Source: Glandiceps talaboti (taxonomy: Eukaryota; Hemichordata; Enteropneusta; Spengelidae). From it: a stretch of 64,000 nucleotides of DNA. The stretch lies in the NCBI RefSeq assembly GCF_964340395.1, contig NC_135564.1, positions 129,501-193,500 on the forward strand, written 5' to 3'. How positions within the stretch are numbered: position 1 is the stretch's first letter; the number at the start of each line of letters is the position of its first letter. This document shows, in pieces, positions 40,150-52,500 of the stretch. The position numbers and the translations under genes were made by a program. Under the pieces are notes generated by a model, which worked only from the letters and a program-made list of their open reading frames with translations, made no database searches and had not been told where the DNA came from.

Positions 40150-43100
40150 GTTAGTATTCCTGGTCTGTTGTTAATAAATGTGGAATTATTGTCTACTTGA
40201 GAGATGTAGTGTTTCAGAAGAGTCTCCACAAATTTGAAATCTTTTTATTTATGGTTGTAGCTAATTTTGAAAGAAGCCGGTAAAATGTGAAAAGTAGGCA
40301 GTACTATCTAGGAAACAACACCCATAAATCTACCCACTGATGAAAATATACTGGTTGAAACAAGTAACATTTTAATAAAAACTTGAAAAAGTAGTTGGCA
40401 AAACATTGCAGCGTAGCCAGTTATTTTGGCTGGCTACTGCCCTTCAGTGTTAGACAACAAAAATGACAATCTCAATATATTTGACACAATGTGTATGTTT
40501 TCTTTGCGTAGAAAGTTTGTGATTATATTCTGTTCACTTAAAGACCCAATATTCATGCTCAAGTTCTCGCATTAATACTATTTTATCAATGGGAACCACT
40601 TATTCTTTGTTCTGGACCAACTCTTTGTAGTCTTGTAACAAGACCTCAGATCTGTGCTCTGAAGGTTACTGAACAAAAACTGAGGAGGACAGTACCTCTT
40701 GGGCAAGCCCGTGACAGCACCTTTGCCAATATGCTATGTGTAGTCAGTTTTAAAGTTAGCGGAATTGGCCAAGGGTCTAGGAACTAGACTATACTCTTTG
40801 TACCAGACAATTTTCACACCATAATTTTAATTCTTTAAACTCTATTTGTGTTTTATTTGTAAATCACATGGTTATTCTTTCAATCTTTTCAACGTGTACT
40901 GTTGTTTTCAGTCCAAATCTCGGGTTTTCTTGAAAAAGCCCAGGTAGATGAGAAACTTGTTTGAAATTCAGGTCATTTGTATACTTAATGATACAGATAT
41001 AATTATTACATTGAAATTGTAAAATTGTACTTTTGAAAATTACAAACTTGATATGAATGAAACAGAAGTATAACTAGAATGCTTTCTGTCAACAGGAGAC
41101 CGAGAGTGATTTGCAGAATATGCAACAGAAGCAAGAAATGTTTGTTTTTCAGTATCAAGAAAGTTTAAAACTTCAAAGTAAGTTGTATGAGAGATCCATA
41201 TTCTCACAAACGTTAAAGTGATTACTTAGATCTTTGTGTTGTATCTCCTCAAACTATGGAAGGACAGTCAGTCGGTAACGTGTAAGGAGTGAAGAACACA
41301 TGCAATTGAATAGCAGTGTAATTTCTTTTGTGTGCACTGGTTTGTTATGGTAAATGTCCAATATTGTTCTCCTTGATTTTATGGGACACTAATTGAACCA
41401 TTTTGATTCTCGCAGCTGTTCTAAACATTGCAGATTTTAGTTTTAAATTTTTGTGCAGTTATTTCTTGTTTGAAATGGCAATGGCCATGGTGTAGGTATG
41501 TCAATTTTGTCATGTTGAAAACTTTTTTTGGTATAATCGTCATACCCAATCAAAACTCATTCTGTCTTTTTATTGGTCAACTCAAACAGCTACAGACTCA
41601 GTACCCAATCAAAACTCATTCTGTCATGTTGTTCAACTTTGATAGGTCAACTCAAACAACTACAGACTCAGTACCAAATCGAAACTCATTCTGTCATGTT
41701 GTTCAACTTTGATAGGTCAACTCAAACAACTACAGACTCAGTACCCAATCAATGATCCAACCAGACAAACAACAGAGAAACAATTAACAGCTAGGAAGAA
41801 AGAAGTTGATACAGTACTACAAACTGAGGCACAACAACTCTTGAAGAACAGAATTGTAAGTACATGTACTCTTGAACATAAACTTCTTGTAGAAGCTTCA
41901 CTCTACCATGTCACATAGTGTATCCCAAGGACCAAGTTGGAATAATTTGTGTCATGTGAATAAGGCTTCATCAATGTGTTTGTTATCAGTGATAACTTGG
42001 TAAAGTGAACTTGAATGACCCAGTTGTCAGTTCCAAGGTGTATCATGCACCTCCCTAAACAGTGCCATGTATTTTTATGCACAAAGGATTGTGCACACAC
42101 TACAGGAGGGGGGGGGGCATGGCTGTCACCTTACTGTATCCTGGATTTATGAGTGAAAACTGTAAAACTGTTTGTGTCATTAATGGCATTATGGCTTTTC
42201 TTGTATAAAATAACTCACCAATATACATGTCACGTGATGCAGACAAAATGAGCCAAAAATTAACCGAACAAGCAACTTCAGTGTTCTCCCAACTTTCGAG
42301 AACACATTGTGCTAGGCTGCTAGCACCTTGCCACCCAGGCCACCATGCTTGGCAAGTGTATGCCATGCTGCATTCTCCCTACTGTAGAGAAAGCATGATG
42401 CTAATGCCACCTTGCCACCCAGGCCACCATGCTTGGCAGGTAGACAAAACATGGTACTAACATAGTCATTGCCATCCAGGCTGCCATGCTTCAAGTGTTC
42501 TACCATGCTTCAAAAGTGTTCTGCCGTCTCTGAGGTTTAGTAATCTTTGAAGGACAATAATTAATACTACTGTACTTTCACATGAAGAAAAATAGCCAAT
42601 CCCTATTTCCTTTGTATAGTGGGTCAAATATAAACATGTCAAGAGTATGTTTCAATGTCGCAGAAATGCATATTATATGCCAATCATTATGCAAATTACC
42701 ACATTAATTATTGATATGTAAATTTGTATTCAAATTAATAGCCATCCTTGAAATCTATCCTAGGGAGATCACATCTTGAAACTAGTACCTTGACAATTCA
42801 TGTTTTATTTTATCAAAGATCTCTGCTAAAAATTCTTTCCACAAAAATTTTACACCTAAAATATCTGAATTGAAACCAGTAAAGCTGCACAAAAAAAATA
42901 GACAATATGGCTGACTTCTTGTCTTGCAGGATTTAGCAGAAAAACACCAACAAACTTTTAACATTTTGGAGGAATTACTGAATAGTACCTTAGAAGACCA
43001 ATTAGTACAATGGAAGAGGAGACAACAACTGGCTGGCATTGGTGGACCTCCAGAGGGCAGTCTTGATCAGATACAGCAATGGTATGTGGTTACCACACAC

Positions 43101-43496
43101 ATTAACAATTCTGGTTGCTTTTGTATGGCAGTCCTAGATATTTCAAAATTTTGTCATTTTATGTACATAGCTATTTTCCTGTCATCCTGTACACTTAGTT
43201 ATTATGTAAAAAAAAAAAGGGGGGGGGGGTTGAATAAGACAAGGCAACGCTGCCAAAGCTATGTAACTGTTAATGTCCTTCCTGAAATTTTTACATTATG
43301 AATTATGTTTGGAAATTGTTGATCTGAACAAATTTCTGCATATTCTAGTTTGCTGTATGGATAAAATAGCAATTTGATTGGTTGTAGACCTTTTAGTTGT
43401 CACTCTCTAATGTTAAGATCTAAAAAATATGCTAATAATATGCTATATTTTTAGCACAACTGAACTGAGATTTAGTAGTGCTATAGGCATGGTGAA

Positions 43497-43573
<77 letters not shown>

Positions 43574-46500
43574 TGAATGACTTAAGTTAAAGTAAAAAGA
43601 ACACCAGCTCGATTGCCTTGGTATTTGATGGGAACATTACTTATGGTGTGTAGATGGAACGTTGTTCAAATGAAAATGATCACATTGGAGATGTATGTTT
43701 TGGGTCAAAAAATGTGATTTTTGGTAAAAAATCTGTAATTCCAAAATTCCTGAGCAGATTGGGCTGAAATTTAGTAGGAGCACCTGGTACCCTTAGGGGT
43801 GTTTAGTTTATGAATTGTTCATTACGTGATGATTCCATCAGTGATATGCAAATCAGGTCTAAAAATGTGTGTTTTTGGTCAAAAGTCCCAAATTCCAACA
43901 TTATTGTGCAGATGGGCGCTGACATTTGGTGAGAATGTTCTTAGGGTGTTTAGATTAAGAAGTATTCATGACAAGATGACCCCATCAGTGATATGTAAAT
44001 TAGGTCTAAAAATGTGTTTTTTGGTCAAAAGTCCATAATTCCAAAATTACAGATGGGGGGGGGGGGGGGGGGGTGTTCTTAGAGATATTTAGATTAGGAA
44101 CTATTCATGACATATGCCTAGCAATGAGACCATGCCCATAGCAACAACCAATTGATGGTTTATATTGCAAAAATGCAAACTGGCAATGGTAGCCAAGTGA
44201 ATAAAGATTCAAAAAATGTATGCAAATATGCCTAGTAACAAGACCACGCCCATAGCAACAGCCAAATGATGGTGTATATCATATAAATAATAATAGGTAA
44301 GCAAATAAACATTCAAAAAATATATGCAAATATACCTGGCAAGAAGACCATGCCCATTGGAAACTAGGGAATGTTTATCAGGTTATTTGTTTGCCTGTTA
44401 CTAGCATTTCAAAACTCATATGAATACTGGGCTATGTTTTCAAAGACAACATATCTAGATTGTATTCAGGTTATTAAATTGTCCTTGTCTTTGTTCAGGT
44501 GTGAGAACCTTGCTGAACTGATCTGGCAAAACAGACAACAAATCAAAAAGATAGATTTACTGCGTCAACAGTTACCAATGAAATGTCCAGGACCAGACCT
44601 ACTGCCACAACTTCACAACACCATTACTTCACTGCTTTCAACATTAGTTACAAGGTAAGGACTTAGCTACTCAGTCTCAGTCAACATTAGTTACAAGGTA
44701 AGGACTTAGCTACTTAATCTAAGTCAACATTAGTTACAAGGTAAGGACTTAGCTACTCAGTCTCAGTCAACATTAGTTACAAGGTAAGGACTTAGCTACT
44801 TAATCTAAGTCAATATTAGTTACAAGGTAAGGACTTAGCTAATCAGTCTCAGTCAATATTAGTTACAAGGTAAGGACTTAGCTACTTAATCTAAGTCAAT
44901 ATTAGTTACAAGGTAAGGACTTAGCTACTCAGTCTCAGTCAACATTAGTTACAAGGTAAGGACTTAGCTAATCAGTCTCAGTCAATATTAGTTACAAGGT
45001 AAGGACTTAGCTACTTAATCTAAGTCAACATTAGTTACAAGGTAAGGACTTAGCTACTCAGTCTCAGTCAACATTAGTTACAAGGTAAGGACTTAGCTAA
45101 TCAGTCTCAGTCAATATTAGTTACAAGGTAAGGACTTAGCTACTTAATCTAAGTCAACATTAGTTACAAGGTAAGGACTTAGCTAATCAGTCTCAATCAA
45201 TATTAGTTACAAGGTAAGGACTTAGCTACTTAATCTAAGTCAATATTAGTTACAAGGTAAGGACTTAGCTAATCAGTCTCAGTCAATATTAGTTACAAGG
45301 TAAGGACTTAGCTACTTAATCTAAGTCAATATTAGATACAAGGTAAGGACTTAGCTACTTAATTTAAGTCAACATTAGTTACAAGGTAAGGACTTAGCTA
45401 ACTTAGCTAGGAGTTGACAGAAACTTAAACTTTGAACACAAATAGAAATTGCCAAATTTAAACCCATCAAATAACCTGTATATAAATGATTGACATTTAA
45501 TAATCTTTTTCTCTTTCAGTACATTTATTATTGAAAAACAACCACCACAAGTCCTTAAGAAAGATACCAAATTCAGTGCTGCTGTCAGGTGAGTGATAAG
45601 TGTTAGTCATTTTAATGGTGTATTGTTTTATTATAATGGGACAAATGTACAACAGTATGATTTTCAATGACTTAGATAGACTAATTTGTACAATGTGATT
45701 TTCAATGACTTAGATAGACTAATTTGTACAATGTGATTTTCAATGACTTAGACTAATTCATACAATATGATTTTCAATGACTTAGACTAATTCGTACAAT
45801 ATGATTTTCACTGACTTAAATGGACTAATTGGTACAACAGTATGATTTTCAATGATTTAATTCACAAATACATGCCTTGTTTAAATGAACTCTGTAGAAT
45901 TCATTACCTATTTCCCAGAGTTCAATTTGTGTTCCTGCAGAGTCCCAGGAGATAATGGAAATGTTGACTGCTAAAATCCTGATTTTATCTCTTTTTTAGG
46001 AATGATGCATGGGATGAAGCTTCTAAAAAGAAACTTTTTATCAGCTTTAAAACATCCATAATGAATTTATGATAGTTCCAGCCCACATTTTAATTCTCCT
46101 TTTAATCGCACACAATTGTAAACATAAGTCAAGTTATCTGTGCTTACAAGCATTATTTTCAGTTCTTATTATTGAGTTGACTGACTATAACATTCATTCC
46201 TGTAGATTATTGGTTGGTGGTAAACTCAATGTCCACATGAGTCCTCCTCAAGTTAAAGCATCCATTATCAGGTAAGATGATTTAGATTAGCTTTGGAAAT
46301 TCAAATTATATATCTGTCTTATACCAAGCACAGTGTTCTTTATTTTACAGAAAATAGCAAAGTTTACAATGTCCATGTTTGTTACTTATTCACTGGCTTA
46401 GCGCACTTGTCACTTGTCACTAACTTAATATGTTTAAGAGTTTATATTCAATAGACACCCATGGTATCATTTTGACTATATTTTTAGCTAATTTCAATTA

Positions 46501-49500
46501 CTATTTGTCTGTACTCGAATACAGTCAATTCATTAGTACAAACTCACTTATAATGAAAACCAGGTTAGAACGAACACTATTCGAAGGTACTGATTTCGTG
46601 CCATTGTTTACTATGTAAATCGCAATGTTTAGAACAAACTCACTTACAATGAAAACATGTTTACAACAAACTGATGTTCCATCAGAGAACAATGGGTTCT
46701 GACACCTACGACAAACATTTTACTTTTATTGTAGCAGTACAAAAATATAAAATGTCACCAACAATAAAAACACAGCTCTTCACATGTCAACAGTGTGAAA
46801 TGTAGGCAGGATTTGACTTCCTCTGTAAAGAAAGTCTTGGATCTCCAACTATTGTGTGTACATAGAATGGAGATGTTAGGCGGTTAACACCACGTAGTCA
46901 CAAGTACACAATAGAGGGGAGATTGTCGATGTTCATACACAGTAGTCACAAGTACACAATAGAGGGGAGATTGTCGATGTTCATACACAGTAGTCACAAG
47001 TACACAATAGAGGGGAGATTGTCGATGTTCATACACACAAAAATGTTCTTATATCCTATTGCTGATAAAATCTACAATGGCTACAACTGGTGTAACAAAG
47101 AATCGTACTGTGACTTTCAATTGCAAAGTTCAATTGATCAAAGCAATGGAGTTTATGTCATGGTGAAGTCTGTCGAAAATTTGATGACAAACACAGTATT
47201 CTGTCTACTATCGTGAAGAAGAAAGCTGATGTTCTGAAGATATATGAACACAACAAAATCGAGCTGAGTCATAAGCATTTCCGTTTTTCTGCCGAAGATG
47301 ACGTTGAACAAGCGTGGCAATTATGGGTATGCCAAGTTGAATAGCACCCCCAGTGTCAATACGGTAATAACGAAGTACAGATATAAAGAACTGAATTCCC
47401 TAGTCCCAAGCTGTTCATACTAATGAGGTTTGACTAGTATTCTTTGCAATTCACTGTCATTATCTATTACTATATGTGATTTATGGTGGCCAGAAGACTC
47501 CCCAGTAATGATAATGCATAATTATTATGCAATGCATAGAATGACATATATGGATCTCTTTCTGATTCTTCTCATTCTAGTGAAAACCAAGCCAAAGCTC
47601 TCCTCCATAATGAAAATGCCAATGTCAAGTAAGTTGTGATGTCATGATTTTAATACACTTTATTATATCAGACCATATCCGATGGTTACATAGTATCATT
47701 TCAAACCTGTATCCATAGTTACACAGCTTCATTTCAATCATGTATCCATGGTTACATAGCATTATTTCAAACTTGTATCCATGGTTACACAGTATCATTT
47801 CAAACATATGTCCATGATTACACAGCATTATTTCAGACTTGTATCCATGGTTACACAGCATCATTTTAAACATGTTTCCATAGTTATATGTCATAATAAT
47901 GTCTTTTAGTCATATTGCAAATAGTTGTATCAACTTTGTGACTAGTTTTAAAAAGAGCAGGGCATTCGTATCTCCCAGATGAGGAAAATGTACTAAACTT
48001 TTCTGTAGCAATGCCAGTCACATGGGAATACACAAAACAGTCAATAAATTATGGATAAAAGAACTCCCATGGCCAGTCACTGAAATCGTTTGAAACTGTG
48101 GATTTGCTCTTTTTCACCAAATGTATTCAGTAAATTTTAGTCAAACTTTACAAAGTCCTGATTAACACAAACATATGTTTTGATTGTTTAGCGACACAAG
48201 TGGAGATATTCTAAACAACTGTGGTGTTATGGAGTACCATAAAGACAGTGGGGTACTAAGTGTTAATTTCAGAAACATGGTAAGTTAACATTTCTCTTTT
48301 ATTAAGTTAGTAAACTACAGTATGACTGTCTGATGCTGTAAGTGAAGTATTATGCTTGTAACCATAGACCTTCCACCCACCCTGATGTAACCAATTGAGT
48401 TTCAGTACAAGAATATAGAAATATGCAATAATATTTCATTAGTAAAATCATAGAATTGAGAAGAAGAAAAATTTGTCAAGTACTCTTGACAGAGTAGTTA
48501 GGTACGGTAGATTACCATGGCATGGATTAGCCTATTTTTTCTGTATGCATTTGTACACAAAAGCTTATCAAATATCTACATTATCTTATAAAATCTGTTA
48601 ACCAGATTTCAATACAATCCAGTTCTTTCAATATTAATTACACAGAAAGACCGACCAACAGACAGACATCAGCATTGTCTTATAGCATCCAAAACATAAC
48701 AAGATACAGGAACTACTATCCATTTTTGCTGTCTGCTGTTCTATTTATTGTTTCATTTATTTATTTATGTTAGTGGATGTTTATGTATACAATTTGATTT
48801 TAGAAACAAACTGGCCCTGATTGTGAAATTAACATATTCCTTCTTTCTTACAGTCCTTGAAGAAGATCAAGAGAGAAGAGGGCAAAGGTCATGAGGTAAA
48901 GTTTAGATATAGGAAATTCAAAAACCTGCCATCTTGAGTGTTGTATTCTGGGAAACATTGATTTGTCATTCCATTCTAAACATGAATCAATCAGTGTTCT
49001 AACAAAAATTTATGCTTATGACTCAGCTCGATTTTGTTGTGTTCATATATCTTCAGAACATCAGCTTTCTTCTTCACGATAGTAGACAGAATACTGTGTT
49101 TGTCATCAAATTTTCGACAGACTTCACCATGACATAAACTCCATTGCTTTGATCAATATTGTCTGTAATGCTGAATAATTGTTACCATTACCCAGACCTT
49201 TGCAGGAAGGCTCTCCTTTGATTATGACAGATAAAGTGTAACCATAACTAAACAAATCCCACAGTTCTTTGCATCTGAGCATGCTCAGTGTGGATATGAA
49301 GTTGGCAAAGTGCCATGACCCAATTATTATATTTTGTTATAAATTGTGTTCATTGTAGGCTGTGACCGAGAAGAAGTTTACCATATTATTCCAGTCTGAA
49401 TTTAGTGTTGCTGGCAGAGAACTTATCTTTCAAGTCAGGGTGAGTACTGGTATTGTGAATCACAGTCCACGTATATTTACAAGCAGTAGGACATCTCTGT

Positions 49501-52500
49501 GTTGGTACTAGACAGATTTGACCCTTTTTGTTTATATTGCAGAATAAATTTAGATGATTTTGGTATTCCTTTCATGTCATAAGGTTGTGTATAGTTTGGC
49601 ATAGAGAGAAAATTACCATTGTTAAGTTCCATTGAATTGTATACTGAAAATCAAATGTTCACAAAATGAAATGTTAAATCCCAGTCATTTTAACTTTTTA
49701 CTATTTTGTTAATTTTTTGTCAGTGTAAACATACTGCAAACATTTACTGGAATGGTTCAATCCTTGGAATTAGCTGTTCCACAATTACTTCATGATATTT
49801 GAAAATCATTTGATGTCAGTATGTAAACTGGATGATTGAAAAAGCAAAAACAATTTAAAAAACTGAAAATGTATGGAATGCTGGTATGGTTTGATCACTA
49901 GATATTCATACATGCTGCAACAATTACAATAACATAAATAAGTAAAGAAAACCCTCAACAATTAACCAAAAATGTGAACAGTACGAGCATCTCACAATGG
50001 TCTTCCATTTCATGACATTCAGTATACCAGTAGCTCTGGATGTATGCCTTACGATGTTCGACACGTCTTTCCATCTCTGCTATGGTTCTTCCCTGTAGTT
50101 TTTAACGGAGACTGCGAACGGAAAATCATGCGCACTGATTTACTAAATAAAATCCACCTAGAACCTTTTTTTAGCTCCGCTGTCAGCGAAAGCTGAAAGC
50201 GTAGCTTTAGGTATAGGTGGGTATTGAGGTATAGAGAGTAGAGTGAATCATAGGTGTCCGTCAAACTTTTATATTTTTACTATCTACTCCATAAGTGACA
50301 GTCGGAATTCTTCGATATTTGGTGTGCATGTTCCCTGGGGGGAGGCTATTCAGATTTGTTCATGCCAAGTTGATCTGTGCCATTTTCAATTTTTTATGAT
50401 TTTTTTTCATAAAATGTCATTTTCATCAACTCCTCCTTGAAAACCTCTTATTAGATTGCTTTGATATCTGGCGTGTTGATGCGCAGGGGGTAGCTTACTC
50501 AGATTTGTTAATTTCAAATCAGCACATCCTCATTTTTATTTTTTATGATTTTTTTTTTGTAATTTGAAAAAAAATGAATATGTTAATGAGCATAATGACC
50601 GACGCCATATTGGAAATCAGTCGACGAGACTTTAAGTAAACTGCCACTTTTCAAAAGACACTATTGACGTCAAACAAGCAATGTAATATGTGCTATAGTC
50701 ATAATTCTACGCATTGGGCGCCCAAATGACAAGCGTTTGTTCGAAACAGGGTTGTAAACTTCAAATCCAATTCTGCACCCTTCTACATTATCAGCCAATC
50801 CGCAACATCCTCATTTGCATACTCTATCCTGATTCGACCAGAAGCTGAAGGTGACCTCATTCGACCGAGCGATTTTCCACAGCAAGTATCTTGAGTATCA
50901 ACACAGGACGTTCTTAGTACTCACTAAAATCACACTTCAGACCCACTATAAAAGTGTGATGTTTTCAGATAACATGTAACTTGTGGTTAATTCTATATTG
51001 TTGTGCAATTTGGAATGACAGTGAACCAGAATTCAGACAACTTGCGTAAGGAAGGGCATGCCAGGCATGCGGTTGAAGTTTAAATATGGCCGACAGTTCA
51101 CATGTAAAGTTAAACGACATGAACGTGTCTTGCCTTTCCAAAATGCAAATATTTGGCAAGTAAAAATAATTAAAATAATTACAACTTTAATTTGGCTTCA
51201 GACTTTGCATTATGTTTTGCGTATCTTTCCCCGTTTTACATGTAAATCCGAAAAGGTTCTCTCTCATCATGTCATCAGTGTCAGTGATCATACCGCGCGG
51301 GGTAGTCCTCGGGTGCACGAGTCTGTATTACTGACTTGACTCTAAACACCGGAGGGGGAGGGACAATTGTCAGAATCGAGTCCCGAATTCCTCCGTATGC
51401 AAGCAGGACTACGTGCGGGGCTGCTTTGAGTACGAGCGAAGTGAGGCATGTTGAGGTATTTTGTTGAGAATTATAAATATTGCGAAATGTCAAGTACAAG
51501 GTTTAAATACAATGGAATGATGAAAAAAATGGCAGAGTCTGCTGACAGGCGCCGGTCACAAAAAACACTGAGAATTAAAATATCAGACGATGTACATGTA
51601 TGTATTAATCGCCGACAATCCACCCGTATGCACGAGGGACTAACCCGGAAGCAAGTCGTTGTCAGCCATACGTTACAGTGGTAACATCGTCCGAGAAATC
51701 GCTGCGTTCAGAGTGTCATTATTCACAGAATTGTTGTTTTCGAGTGAAAACCCGTCTTGAATTGTATAACTCTAACAAATGAAGACATGTCAAGTTATAT
51801 TTTGAAAGTTGTATCGCTAGTTTGAGACGATTTCCTCACGTACTATAGTACTATCGAGGCTTACTTGGAAGTAGTAGGACCTTCCAGTTCATCGGGAAGT
51901 TTAGCCAGTCCGATAATTAGCCCCCGTCGGACGAAGTCCGAGGCGGGGGCTTTATAAATTGGGTTCTGTCCGTGAGTGTGTGCGTGCGTCCGTGCGTGCA
52001 TGCATGCGCGTGTCCGTCCTCAGCCATATCTCGGACAATCATGGACCGATTCCTTCCAAAATTGGTACATTCATAATTAGATATGAGTTACATATGCACG
52101 CTGATTTTCTTTTGGATGCGATGTGGTTTAGCTGATTTACAAACATTTAAAATATTTCACATGTCTGTAACAATAATTTGTAGAGTAAATTGCCCATGTG
52201 TATGAACATGGGTTCAGAATTGCAATCATCGAATTCAAATTTAGATTATCGAATTCAAATTCAGATTAGATTCGGATGTTTGTAAGAGTGACTTTTGTTT
52301 TTTATATCTGCATCGATAAAAGGTAAGGAGAATTATTATTCTTTATTGTCAATGTGCTTTGGATAATTATTAATCTTTATTGTCAATGCGCTTTGTACCT
52401 GTATGAAAACTAGTGCACACTTCATTACATACAATGCATTTCATGCTGTGCCAATCATAATTGTACATTTGTGGTAAATGGTATGTGTGTAAATAAAGCT

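Noticed and set aside
46000-46073. A possible alternative STAT exon after the acceptor at 45999 that fits the exon 9 phase and ends in TGA
   Set aside because: The 23-residue peptide has no STAT similarity and exon 10 at 46206 is the clear family match; kept only as a remote chance of a truncated isoform.
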